Shown here: positions 33,689 to 42,052 of the stretch, one piece after another
Position numbering within the stretch: the stretch's first letter is position 1
Layout: the number at the start of each line of letters is the position of its first letter
Origin: an uncultured Prevotella sp.
GTDB taxonomy: Bacteria; Bacteroidota; Bacteroidia; Bacteroidales; Bacteroidaceae
Reading direction: 5' to 3'
NCBI GenBank assembly: GCA_946402275.1
Contig: CAMIVY010000002.1
Coordinates: 62,001-126,000, forward strand
Length of the DNA: 64,000 nt
Notes under the pieces: generated by a model
What the model was told of the DNA's origin: nothing
Database searches by the model: none
What the model saw: the letters and a program-made list of their open reading frames with translations, nothing else
Program-made: the position numbers and the translations under genes

Positions 33689-33702
33689 CGCATCTTTCTT
33701 AT
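33656..33702 (-). terminator. Terminator of the dapA-AraC-kinase operon
   Basis: CGCATCTTTCTTAT and its near complement (one extra A) pair around an inner AGGA/TCCT stem. Located 14 nt after the histidine-kinase-like gene ends on the - strand. Confidence 0.7.
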
Positions 33703-33715
33703 GATTGCTGATAGA

Positions 33716-34642
33716 TTACATGGGCAGGGTCAGCACGAAGCAGGAACCTGTGCCGGAAGCTGCTGGCTGGTATGTAATCTCTCCACCCAAGCGATGGGCT
33801 AAATTGCGTGCAACGGTAAGTCCTACGCCTTGTCCTTCAAAGAACTGGTTTAGGCGGACGTATGGCTTGAAAATGTTTTCGGCCTCAGCAGGGTCAATGC
33901 CAACACCCGTGTCTATGACGGCATAGATAATCTGCATCTTGTCCATATCGATGGAGACATTCAGGGTGATAGTTCCCTCGCTGGTAAACTTCAGGGCATT
34001 GTCCAACAGATGGGTCAGGACTCGCACGGCCTTCTGCTTATTGGTTGAGAGCATGGTGGCAGCTGCATCAGGTGCCACATGGTATTCAAACTGGGCATGC
34101 TTGGAATTTTCAACACCAGAGAACTTGATGGCCTCGTCGGACACCTGAGCCACCAGGATGTTGTCCGTACGATCAATGGGTGGCAGGTTGGGCTGCAAAT
34201 CGTCCATGTCTGTCAGTTTATAGACCAATGCCGTCAACTGTGTATCACCTGTCGCTTTTACAGATGCCAACAGTTGCTTCACAACCTGACCGATAGCTTC
34301 ACCTTTCTTCTGATTGTTTTCCTTCTCCGTGTCCAGCTCTGTCTGCAAGCTGTTGCAACGGTTCTGGAGCGATTCGTTAAGCGACTTGACCTGATTGGCT
34401 TCTTTCTCCAACTTGTCATAGTTTTGCAAAGCCTGCTCATAGCCTTCGCCGACGTTATCATAGCTTTGCTCCAACTTACGATAATCGTTGAGCAATTTCT
34501 CCTGCTCATCTACTTTAAACTGATAATCATTGAGCAACTTCTGCTGCTCCTCGGCCTGTCCGCGACTGGCTTTCATCTGAAAGTACAGTCCTGTGCTCAA
34601 TCCGATTGCGACAATGAGCACAAAGAGAAATGCGTAAAACAT
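33716..34642 (-). CDS. Histidine-kinase-like ATPase lacking a phospho-acceptor histidine
   Basis: 308 residues: one membrane helix (about 2-22), a long coiled coil (about 25-115, heptads such as LLNDYQFKVDEQEKLLNDYRKLEQSY) and a HATPase_c domain (about 200-308). The ATPase domain has an intact N box (HLLDNALKFT), G1 (DTGVGID), F box (IFKPYVRL) and G2 (GQGVGLTVA). Between coil and ATPase, where a HisKA helix should carry H-E/D, no His is found. It is the last gene after dapA and an AraC regulator. It may phosphorylate nothing itself, partner another kinase, or be a remnant turned regulator. Confidence 0.78.
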   Translation of the reverse strand: MFYAFLFVLIVAIGLSTGLYFQMKASRGQAEEQQKLLNDYQFKVDEQEKLLNDYRKLEQSYDNVGEGYEQALQNYDKLEKEANQVKSLNESLQNRCNSLQTELDTEKENNQKKGEAIGQVVKQLLASVKATGDTQLTALVYKLTDMDDLQPNLPPIDRTDNILVAQVSDEAIKFSGVENSKHAQFEYHVAPDAAATMLSTNKQKAVRVLTHLLDNALKFTSEGTITLNVSIDMDKMQIIYAVIDTGVGIDPAEAENIFKPYVRLNQFFEGQGVGLTVARNLAHRLGGEITYQPAASGTGSCFVLTLPM

Positions 34643-34702
34643 ATAATTATTTTTTTTGTTCTTGTTTCATTGGTTTATAGTTATTGTTCCCCTTTGGCAG
34701 GT

Positions 34703-35587
34703 TTATACTACCCTTCGGGTCTTCTTATAATTCTCACGGAATTCAGTAGGCGAGCAGTTTTTCCGCTTTTTGAAGATACGGTTGAAATTGCTCAAGTTGT
34801 TAAATCCGCAATCGTAGCAAATCTCAGCAACACCTTTGGAGGTATCTACCAACATACGACTGGCATATCCTAATCGCTGCTCTATGATGTATTCGCTGAG
34901 GTTCCTGCCTGTGTGCAGCTTGAAGAAACGACTGAATGCCGATGGACTCATGCCTGCTATATCTGCCAGTGTTGACAGACGAACCTCGTACTTATAATTC
35001 TGTGCTATATAGTTCTTCACCTTCAAGATGCGCTTTGAATCGCTTTCCACATTCACTTTGGCATAACTGGAAGTAGCCAGTGTGCGGGCCTTCGTGCTCT
35101 TGGAGAGTTCATAGAGGATGGAGTAGAACTGCGTCACAGCATAGAAACCGTCCTTGACAGAGCTCAGTGAATCAATCATGGGATAGACGCGCATAATGTC
35201 TTCCAAGGGGAAAAAGAGTCCCTTGCGAGCCTCCAGCATCATCTTACGGATTTGCTGGAAGGGGGAACGCATTAGGAATCCGTTCTCGCTCAAGTCGGCA
35301 TAGAACTGGACGGTCACCTCACGAATCTCATCACTCTGACAAACGTTCTGTTCCCACACATGTTCCAAATCCGGACTGGTAATCAGCACCAAGTCGTAGC
35401 TGCCAATCACCTCGCTCGAATCGCCTACCACACGGCGCACGCCAGCAGCATGCTCCACGAAGTTCAGTTCAAAGACATCATGATTATGGATAGGATAGGT
35501 AAACTCCTTCTTCTTGCGGTCTGCAATATAGAGGGAATCTTGACCCATCAGCGGAGTAATTTCATAAATAACCCTGCTTTCTTCCAT
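34703..35587 (-). CDS. AraC-family transcriptional regulator (cupin sensor)
   Basis: 294 residues. The N-terminal half resembles an AraC cupin (FTYPIHNHDVFELNFVEHAAGVRRVVG, GSYDLVLITSPDLEHVW). The C-terminal ~100 residues hold two helix-turn-helices (VRLSTLADIAGMSPSAFSRFFK and KGVAEICYDCGFNNLSNFNRIFKKRKNCSPTEFR). Cytoplasmic. The gene starts 3 nt after dapA ends and precedes the kinase-like gene by 60 nt. Ligand and targets unknown; the HNHD motif suggests a sugar- or small-acid-binding cupin. Confidence 0.88.
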   Translation of the reverse strand: MEESRVIYEITPLMGQDSLYIADRKKKEFTYPIHNHDVFELNFVEHAAGVRRVVGDSSEVIGSYDLVLITSPDLEHVWEQNVCQSDEIREVTVQFYADLSENGFLMRSPFQQIRKMMLEARKGLFFPLEDIMRVYPMIDSLSSVKDGFYAVTQFYSILYELSKSTKARTLATSSYAKVNVESDSKRILKVKNYIAQNYKYEVRLSTLADIAGMSPSAFSRFFKLHTGRNLSEYIIEQRLGYASRMLVDTSKGVAEICYDCGFNNLSNFNRIFKKRKNCSPTEFRENYKKTRRVV

Positions 35588-35590
35588 ACC

Positions 35591-36478
35591 TTAGATTTTA
35601 AGTTCTTTCAATATCTCACTCATACGCTGCATATTCTTGATACGCATAGGTACCAAAGGCAAACGCAACACATTCTCGATATACCCCATCTCGCTGAGCA
35701 TGGCTTTTACTCCAGCAGGGTTACCATCCACAAAGAGTAGCGAGAAGAGATCTGTGAAGCGATGGTGTATCTTTCGTGCACCATCATATTCTCCCTTCAT
35801 CTGCAGACGAATCATCTTCGAGAACTCCTTAGGCAGTGCATTTCCTATCACACTGATGACACCCACAGCACCACAGCTGACCATCGGGAATGTCAATGCA
35901 TCATCACCGCTGATGACGTCAAAGTCCCTGGGCTTATTCTTGATAATCTCGTCAACTTGCTCCAGATTGCCAGAGGCTTCCTTGATAGCCACAATATTCT
36001 TACAATCCTGGGCCAGGCGCACCGTTGTCTCAGCTTTCAGGTTTACACCTGTACGCCCTGGGACATTATAGAGTACTACGGGCAACTTGGTGGCTGAGGC
36101 AATGGCTTTGAAATGCTGATAAAGACCCTCCTGAGAAGGCTTGTTGTAATAAGGACATACGCTCAACACACCATCTATTCCCTTGAAATCGCCGGTTTTA
36201 AGCTCTTCTACAATGGCTGCTGTGTTATTACCTCCACATCCCATCAAGATGGGAACTCGTCCACCCACCAGGTCAACTACCAAGTCTTTGATTTTCTGTT
36301 TTTCCTCTGCCGTCAGCGTAGGAGTTTCTCCTGTAGTAGCAAGGATGCAGAAAAAATCCGCCCCATTGCTAAGCTGATACTCCACCAAGCGGATCAGCGC
36401 CTTATAATCCACTGAGCCGTTTTCCTGAAAAGGGGTTATCAGCGCTATACCTAAACCCTTGAAGATATTATGTACCAT
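35591..36478 (-). CDS. dapA: 4-hydroxy-tetrahydrodipicolinate synthase
   Basis: 295 residues, full length. Substrate-binding ATTGETPTL, the catalytic Tyr in CPYYNKPSQEG and the Schiff-base Lys in NIVAIKEASG are all present, with NVPGRTGV and SGDDALTFP. It condenses pyruvate and aspartate semialdehyde for lysine and diaminopimelate. First gene of an operon with the AraC regulator and the kinase-like gene. A TAATTTTG -7 box lies upstream on the - strand. An aldolase of the same family (e.g. NanA-like) is less likely given the TTGE motif. Confidence 0.92.
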   Translation of the reverse strand: MVHNIFKGLGIALITPFQENGSVDYKALIRLVEYQLSNGADFFCILATTGETPTLTAEEKQKIKDLVVDLVGGRVPILMGCGGNNTAAIVEELKTGDFKGIDGVLSVCPYYNKPSQEGLYQHFKAIASATKLPVVLYNVPGRTGVNLKAETTVRLAQDCKNIVAIKEASGNLEQVDEIIKNKPRDFDVISGDDALTFPMVSCGAVGVISVIGNALPKEFSKMIRLQMKGEYDGARKIHHRFTDLFSLLFVDGNPAGVKAMLSEMGYIENVLRLPLVPMRIKNMQRMSEILKELKI

Positions 36479-36584
36479 AAAAAAATAAGAATTCTTTCTT
36501 TTATGACTGCAAAATTACACATTTTATTGTAAAATGCTGCTTATTTACTAAAAAAAATGTCCTTTGTGCAAAAAATACCATCAT

Positions 36585-36630
36585 AATAATGGCTATGCAG
36601 ATGAAACGAGCCTTCCGCATAGCCATTATT
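36585..36630 (-). terminator. Terminator of the YhcH-glgB unit
   Basis: 14-bp perfect stem (AATAATGGCTATGC / GCATAGCCATTATT, 18-nt loop), 35 nt after the glgB stop, followed on the - strand by a T-rich stretch (GGTATTTTTTG). Confidence 0.75.
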
Positions 36631-36665
36631 TATATATAAATAGGTGTAAGCCTATCGTAGATGCA

Positions 36666-38795
36666 TCATATCTTTCTCAGCACCACTGCTGAACGAGCAG
36701 GAATGTACAACTTCAGCCACTCCTTCTTGTCCTTAACGTAGAGCGGATCGTAGTTGGTGATGTGTGTCACTGTATCGTCAGCAAATCCATTTCCTCCGAA
36801 CTCCTTCGCATCCGTGTTCAGCACCACCTCGTAAGATCCTGTGGGAACCAGGAATCCATAGTCGGTATAAGAACGTGTGGGTGAGAAATTAAATACGAAC
36901 ACCAAATCGCCACGCATATAGCACAATACCTGATCGCCGTCATCGTGCCAGATTTCAGTTACCGGCGTTGCCTGGAAGTTCTTCTGCGACTTAATGACCT
37001 CCAGCATCTTCCGATCAAAGTCGCCCAGCCAGTGGTAGCACAAATCTTTATTATCAACAAGGTTCCACTGACGGCGGGCATATTTATACGACCAGCCATT
37101 TCCCTCACGTGGGAAGTCAATCCATTCGGGATGTCCGAACTCGTTACCCATGAAGTTCAGGTAACCGCCATTGATAGCACCGGCCGTCACCAGACGAATC
37201 ATCTTGTGCAGGGCAATACCACGCTGAACCAGGTCGTTGACATCCTTCTTGGCAAAGTGCCAGTACATATCAGCGTCAATCAGGCGGAAGATGATGGTCT
37301 TGTCGCCCACCAGTGCCTGGTCGTGGCTCTCGCAATACGAGATGGTCTTCTCGTCAGGACGACGGTTCTTGACCTCCCAGAATATCGAGCAGACATTGAT
37401 ATCCTCATCGCGAACCTCCTTGATGGTCTTGATCCAGTAGTCAGGAATGTTCATCGCCATACGGTAGTCGAAGCCGTAGCCGCCATCCTCGAACTTGGCT
37501 GCCAAGCCGGGCATACCACTCACTTCCTCGGCAATGGTGATAGCCTGTGGGTTCACCTCGTGAATCAGACAGTTAGCCAACGTCAGGTAACAGATGGCAT
37601 TGTCGTCCTCATGTCCGTTGAAGTAATCGCCATATCCTCCGAATGCCTCTCCCAGACCATGAGAGTAATAAAGCATAGAGGTTACACCGTCGAAGCGGAA
37701 TCCGTCGAACTTAAACTCCTCAAGCCAGTACTTGCAGTTAGAGAGCAAGAAGTGCAGCACATCGTCCTTGCCATAGTCAAAGCAGAGTGAGTCCCATGCC
37801 GGGTGCTCGTGGCGGTCGCCTGGATAGAAGAACTGGTTGGGGTCGCCAGCCAGATTGCCCAAGCCCTCTACCTCGTTCTTGACAGCGTGCGAATGCACGA
37901 TATCCATGATAACGGCTATGCCCATCTTATGAGCCGTGTCAATCATCTCCTTCAGGTCTTCAGGTGTTCCGAAACGGCTAGACGGGGCAAAGAACGAGCT
38001 GACATGATAGCCGAAAGATCCGTAGTAGGGATGCTCCTGGATAGCCATCACCTGAATGGCATTATAGCCGTCCTTCTTGACACGAGGAAGCACGTTCTCG
38101 GTAAACTCCTTGTAGGTGCCTACCTTCTCGGCATCCTGACTCATACCAACATGGCACTCATAGATCAACAGGGGAGCTTTATTGGGCTTGAAGGTCTTCT
38201 TCTTCCAGACATAGGGCTTCTCGGGATTCCATACCTGTGCCGAGAATATCTTGGTCTGCTCGTCCTGTACCACACGCTGGCACCAGGCAGGAATGCGCTC
38301 ACCTTCGCCACCGTTCCACTTCACCTTCATCTTATAAAGGTCGCCGTGCTTGATGGCTTTCTCTGAGAGTTTCAGCTCCCAGTTGCCGGTACCCTCAATA
38401 CGCTTGCACTTATATTTCTCGTTCTCCTGCCAGTTGTTGAAATCACCAATCAGATAAATTTCAGTAGCATTGGGAGCCCACTCACGGAACACCCAACCCT
38501 TTGCCAGTTTATGGAGTCCGAAATACAGGTGTCCGGAGGCAAACTGTGATAAGGTCGTTTTGCCGTTGCGTGTCAACTGGGCAATCTTCCACAGAGCATG
38601 ATCGTGACGTCCGCGAATGGCCTGCTCGAAAGGCTCCAGCCATGAGTCGTTACGTACCAGTCCGATATGCTGAGGCTCTGCCACCTTCTTCTCGGTCTTC
38701 TTGACCACAGCCTTCTTAGCGGGGACTTTCTTAGCGGGAGCCTTCTTCTCGACAGTCTTCTTAGCTGCCGTAGCGGTCTTCTTTGTTGTAGCCAT
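36666..38795 (-). CDS. glgB: 1,4-alpha-glucan branching enzyme with H1-like N-terminal tail
   Basis: 709 residues. Residues 1-42 are a Lys/Ala/Pro-rich tail (KKTATAAKKTVEKKAPAKK and similar). Then a CBM48 domain (about 90-190, WAPNATEIYLIGDFNNW) and a GH13 subfamily-8 barrel: Asp nucleophile in FDGFRFDGVTSM, Glu in IAEEVSGMP, Asp in CESHDQAL. It makes alpha-1,6 branches in glycogen. The eukaryote-like GH13_8 form is normal for Bacteroidetes; the tail is not part of the enzyme fold. The gene is 3 nt downstream of a YhcH-family gene. A glycogen-synthase-like fragment lies elsewhere at 15.8 kb. Confidence 0.93.
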   Translation of the reverse strand: MATTKKTATAAKKTVEKKAPAKKVPAKKAVVKKTEKKVAEPQHIGLVRNDSWLEPFEQAIRGRHDHALWKIAQLTRNGKTTLSQFASGHLYFGLHKLAKGWVFREWAPNATEIYLIGDFNNWQENEKYKCKRIEGTGNWELKLSEKAIKHGDLYKMKVKWNGGEGERIPAWCQRVVQDEQTKIFSAQVWNPEKPYVWKKKTFKPNKAPLLIYECHVGMSQDAEKVGTYKEFTENVLPRVKKDGYNAIQVMAIQEHPYYGSFGYHVSSFFAPSSRFGTPEDLKEMIDTAHKMGIAVIMDIVHSHAVKNEVEGLGNLAGDPNQFFYPGDRHEHPAWDSLCFDYGKDDVLHFLLSNCKYWLEEFKFDGFRFDGVTSMLYYSHGLGEAFGGYGDYFNGHEDDNAICYLTLANCLIHEVNPQAITIAEEVSGMPGLAAKFEDGGYGFDYRMAMNIPDYWIKTIKEVRDEDINVCSIFWEVKNRRPDEKTISYCESHDQALVGDKTIIFRLIDADMYWHFAKKDVNDLVQRGIALHKMIRLVTAGAINGGYLNFMGNEFGHPEWIDFPREGNGWSYKYARRQWNLVDNKDLCYHWLGDFDRKMLEVIKSQKNFQATPVTEIWHDDGDQVLCYMRGDLVFVFNFSPTRSYTDYGFLVPTGSYEVVLNTDAKEFGGNGFADDTVTHITNYDPLYVKDKKEWLKLYIPARSAVVLRKI

Positions 38796-38798
38796 AGT

Positions 38799-39245
38799 TT
38801 ATGCCTTTACTTTAAAAATAGCCTTTTTCAATTCTGGAACACCAGCAATGCAGGGAGCGTGTCCGTCCTCAGGGAAGAAGATAGCCATCATGCCCGGTTG
38901 GCAAGTCACATAGCTGTCGGCAGCGATATCGGGAATCTTTGTGATATCCTTCTCGGCATTATACGCTGCCTTGGGCAACTGGTCACGTTGTGTATAGCCA
39001 AAGGTTTCAGCTGCCGTAATGGGTATCTGGATATCTATCATCTTATCATGAGTCTCTATCACAGCCTCATCAGGGGTCTTACCCTTAGCCATCTGGATAT
39101 TCACGAAGAGGTCCTTGCCCACAATCTCGTGCTTTCCTGTTTCCAACTTGTTCAAGTCATTCTGCTGTAAGAATTCCACCACTTTGGGGAACAGCGGGTT
39201 TACAGACTCGTACTTTTTCAGATTTTCAATTTTGTCAATAATCAT
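38799..39245 (-). CDS. YhcH/YjgK/YiaL family protein
   Basis: 148 residues of the cupin-like family formerly called beta-galactosidase subunit beta. Conserved core: ETHDKMIDIQIPI, FPEDGHAPCI (metal-binding His). E. coli members act in sialic acid or sugar metabolism as anomerases, from family knowledge. Here it is coupled to glgB by a 3-nt gap, suggesting a role around polysaccharide metabolism, which is inference. Confidence 0.88.
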   Translation of the reverse strand: MIIDKIENLKKYESVNPLFPKVVEFLQQNDLNKLETGKHEIVGKDLFVNIQMAKGKTPDEAVIETHDKMIDIQIPITAAETFGYTQRDQLPKAAYNAEKDITKIPDIAADSYVTCQPGMMAIFFPEDGHAPCIAGVPELKKAIFKVKA

Positions 39246-39315
39246 AACGCTTTTGTTTTAATAGAGTTTATACTTTAGATAATTGTTTTTTCTCCTGGGA
39301 GTTCTTGTACATATC

Positions 39316-40431
39316 TCAGTCCAACGTCCTCCGCCCACGGTTATAGACTCCTTGTGCCGTCACATTGCCATTGCGGTCTTTCTCCACGAAGCGTCCGTCA
39401 CGACGGTCGTCCATATAACTTCCTTCAAAGCGGTTGCCGTCCTTGTCTTCCTCTATGGCAGGACCTTGACGCTTGCCTTTCACGAAATGTCCCTTGAACT
39501 TTGAGCCGTCAGCATAGCGCGCAATGCCCTCGCCGTGAATCTGTCCTTGCAGGAACTGTCCTTCAAACACATCTCCATTTTTCATTGTCAACTTTCCGCG
39601 TCCGTTGGGTTTGTCGTTTTTCCATTCTCCCTGATAGGTGTTGCCGTTTTTCCATACAAGCATACCCTGTCCCGACTTGTCTCCGTTCAGAAACTGGCCC
39701 GTATATTTATCGCCATTCGCATAACGGAAGACACCCTGTCCTGTGCGCTGGCCCTCCACATAGCCCCCTTCATAGATATCGCCATTCTGGAACTTATAGA
39801 TGCCCTGTCCGTGCTGAACGTCACGAGACCACTGGCCTATATACACATCACCGTCTGCATATTGAAAGGTGCCTTTTCCCGAACGCTGGTTATCTTTCCA
39901 TTGTCCTTCGTAGGTGGAGCCGTCGCCCCAGTCATATTTTCCTTTTCCGTTCTTCTGGTCGTTAGCCCATTCTCCATCATAGTAGGCACCACCCTTGAAC
40001 GTATAGCGACCGTTCCCGTGGCGCTTGTCCTGTTTCCACCCACCGTCGTACATGTCGCCATTATAATAATACATGATACCATGACCTTGCTGATAGTCAC
40101 GATACCACAATCCTACATACCTATTATTATTAGAAAAGTAAAAAGTACCCTTTCCGTGTTGCTGATCCTGGAACCACTCACCTTCATATTTCTCGCCATC
40201 ATTGAACGTATATGTTCCAAAGCCCTGGCGTTTTCCCTTCTCGTAGTTTCCCTCATAGACATTGCCGTTCTTCCATTTCGTGACGCCCTTGCCATGAGGC
40301 TTGCCAGACTGCATCTCACCATTGTAGGCACCTCCGTCTTTTGTCGTGCATGAGCCAAGCGTCACTTTCTGCGCCAATGCCACTGAAGTAGCTGTTAATA
40401 GAACTATCAGGAATATATATCGGAATCTCAT
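39316..40431 (-). CDS. MORN-repeat secreted protein (about 14 repeats)
   Basis: 371 residues from the Met at 40431, which starts a signal peptide (MRFRYIFLIVLLTATSVALA); the longer frame extends into the promoter. The rest is a continuous MORN array with unit Y-x-G-x-W/F-x-x-G-x-x-x-G-x-G (YEGEWFQDQQHGKGTF, YEGQWKDNQRSGKGTF, YQGEWKNDKPNGRGKL). No enzymatic domain is attached. Such arrays form extended beta solenoids and often bind lipid or protein. It faces kdsB across a divergent promoter region. Confidence 0.9.
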   Translation of the reverse strand: MRFRYIFLIVLLTATSVALAQKVTLGSCTTKDGGAYNGEMQSGKPHGKGVTKWKNGNVYEGNYEKGKRQGFGTYTFNDGEKYEGEWFQDQQHGKGTFYFSNNNRYVGLWYRDYQQGHGIMYYYNGDMYDGGWKQDKRHGNGRYTFKGGAYYDGEWANDQKNGKGKYDWGDGSTYEGQWKDNQRSGKGTFQYADGDVYIGQWSRDVQHGQGIYKFQNGDIYEGGYVEGQRTGQGVFRYANGDKYTGQFLNGDKSGQGMLVWKNGNTYQGEWKNDKPNGRGKLTMKNGDVFEGQFLQGQIHGEGIARYADGSKFKGHFVKGKRQGPAIEEDKDGNRFEGSYMDDRRDGRFVEKDRNGNVTAQGVYNRGRRTLD

Positions 40432-40457
40432 TCTTTCGTCTTCATTTTTTAACCTCA

Positions 40458-40489
40458 CAAAAGTACAAAAAATAATCGAGACAGCCAAG
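40458..40489 (-). promoter_or_regulatory. Promoter of the MORN protein gene
   Basis: CTTG (40486-40489) and TACTTTTG (40458-40465) on the - strand, 20-nt spacer. Predicted start near 40451, 20 nt before the ATG at 40431. This supports that start over the longer frame. Confidence 0.65.
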
Positions 40490-40508
40490 CGTTTTAAAAA
40501 TTATTCAC

Positions 40509-40516
40509 TATCTTTG
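40509..40516 (+). promoter_or_regulatory. -7 element of kdsB
   Basis: TATCTTTG predicts a start near 40523, 17 nt before the kdsB ATG. No good -33 at 20 nt. Confidence 0.5.
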
Positions 40517-40539
40517 CAGCACATTTACAAGAAAGCAAC

Positions 40540-41286
40540 ATGAAATTCATAGGAATTATACCGGCACGCTATGCCTCGACCCGTTTTCCCGGCAAACCGT
40601 TAGCCATGTTAGGCGGACGCTCTGTTATCCAGCGAGTTTACGAACAAGCTTCGACCATTTTGGACGAGACTTATGTCGCTACTGACGACGAGCGCATCTT
40701 TCAGGCCGTAGAGCAGTTTGGCGGACAGGCCATCATGACACGCGCCGACCATAAGAGTGGGACAGACCGCATTGAGGAAGCTGCGGAGAAGCTGAACACA
40801 CAAGCTGACGTTATTATCAACATCCAAGGCGACGAGCCTTTCATTCAGCAGTCACAAATCGAAACACTCATCCATCTGTTTGACGACGCCACTACGCAAA
40901 TCGGAACTCTGGGCAAGCGTTTCGAGACGATGGAGGCTGTCATGAATCCCAATTCACCGAAAATCGTGACGGACAAAAATGGATTCGCCCTTTATTTCAG
41001 CCGTTCTGTCATTCCTTATGTTCGAGGCAAGGAACAACCAACATGGCTACAAAACTTCCCTTACCTCAAGCACTTGGGATTGTACGCCTATCGCCGTGAA
41101 GTTCTACGTGAGGTCACCCAACTCCCCCAGTCACCATTGGAAAAGGCAGAAAGTCTGGAACAGTTGCGATGGTTGGAAAACGGCTACCGCATCCGTGTGG
41201 GACTTACCGACGTGGAGACCGTAGGAATCGACACCCCCGAAGACCTGCAACGAGCCGAAGCGTTCCTGGCATCCCACCAGCAATAG
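40540..41286 (+). CDS. kdsB: 3-deoxy-manno-octulosonate cytidylyltransferase
   Basis: 248 residues, standard size. IIPARYASTRFPGKPLAMLGG is the nucleotide-binding signature, with NIQGDEPFI and HLGLYAYRREVL. It activates Kdo as CMP-Kdo for lipopolysaccharide in the cytoplasm. Convergent with the DnaJ-like gene, 8 nt apart. Single gene in its unit as far as visible. Confidence 0.95.
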   Translation: MKFIGIIPARYASTRFPGKPLAMLGGRSVIQRVYEQASTILDETYVATDDERIFQAVEQFGGQAIMTRADHKSGTDRIEEAAEKLNTQADVIINIQGDEPFIQQSQIETLIHLFDDATTQIGTLGKRFETMEAVMNPNSPKIVTDKNGFALYFSRSVIPYVRGKEQPTWLQNFPYLKHLGLYAYRREVLREVTQLPQSPLEKAESLEQLRWLENGYRIRVGLTDVETVGIDTPEDLQRAEAFLASHQQ

Positions 41287-41294
41287 CCAAGAGT

Positions 41295-41945
41295 TTAACC
41301 CTGTTGCATTTCACGTAGCAACGAACGCTGCCTATCCGTCAGATTGGTAGGCAGTTTTACCTGGTAGGTGATAATCAGGTCCGTACCGTTCCGTCCCTTT
41401 CCACGCAGACGCACCTTCGTACCAGGTTGTGTCTCAGGTTTCACCGTCAGGCGTAGCTTGGCACCTGTGCCGGTAGTTACCATGATGGTACCACCCAACA
41501 GGGCCGTAAACATATCAATCGTCACATTGGCTTCCGTTTGAGATGGTTGACTGGCATAGTTCATATGACTGCCAAAGCCACCCTGCCCTCCGAACAAATC
41601 CTGGAAGAACGACGAGAAGCCGCCTCCTCCCGTGAACTGCGAGAAGTCAAAGCCACCGAAGCCACCACCGGCTTCATAGCCTCCGCCACCGCCAAAGCCT
41701 GCTTTCTCATACTGCTCGGCCTGTTTCCATTGCTCGCCATATTTGTCATATTTGGCACGCTTCTCAGGATCACCTATCACATCGTAAGCCTCCGTCAGCG
41801 CTTGGAACTTAGCTTTCGCTTTCGGGTCATCGGGATGCAAATCGGGATGAAACTGCTTGGCGCGCTTTAAGTAAGCACGCTTCACATCTTTCTGCGGAAT
41901 CGTCTTATCGACGCCCAAAATCTTGTAATAATCAATAAATGCCAT
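41295..41945 (-). CDS. J-domain protein (short CbpA-like)
   Basis: 216 residues. J domain 1-70 with the HPD motif (FHPDLHPDDP), then a Gly/Phe-rich region (FGGGGGYEAGGGFGGFDFSQF), then one C-terminal substrate-binding domain (about 135-205). CbpA/DnaJ normally have two such domains and are 300 or more residues, so this is a short form. No zinc-finger cysteines. The gene has a strong AGGAGG site 10 nt before the ATG, rare in this genome region. Role: Hsp70 co-chaperone. Confidence 0.85.
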   Translation of the reverse strand: MAFIDYYKILGVDKTIPQKDVKRAYLKRAKQFHPDLHPDDPKAKAKFQALTEAYDVIGDPEKRAKYDKYGEQWKQAEQYEKAGFGGGGGYEAGGGFGGFDFSQFTGGGGFSSFFQDLFGGQGGFGSHMNYASQPSQTEANVTIDMFTALLGGTIMVTTGTGAKLRLTVKPETQPGTKVRLRGKGRNGTDLIITYQVKLPTNLTDRQRSLLREMQQG

Positions 41946-42015
41946 ATCTCATTTCCTCCTATTTTTATACTTGTTGTCATATCCTAAAAAATATACAGCA
42001 AAAATCGTACCAAAA

Positions 42016-42047
42016 TTTGCACAACTCATAAATAATCCATACCTTTG
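42016..42047 (+). promoter_or_regulatory. Promoter of the 5'-nucleotidase gene
   Basis: TTTG (42016-42019) and TACCTTTG (42040-42047), 20-nt spacer. The predicted start falls on or next to the ATG at 42053, implying a leaderless or nearly leaderless mRNA. Confidence 0.78.
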
Positions 42048-42052
42048 CAACT

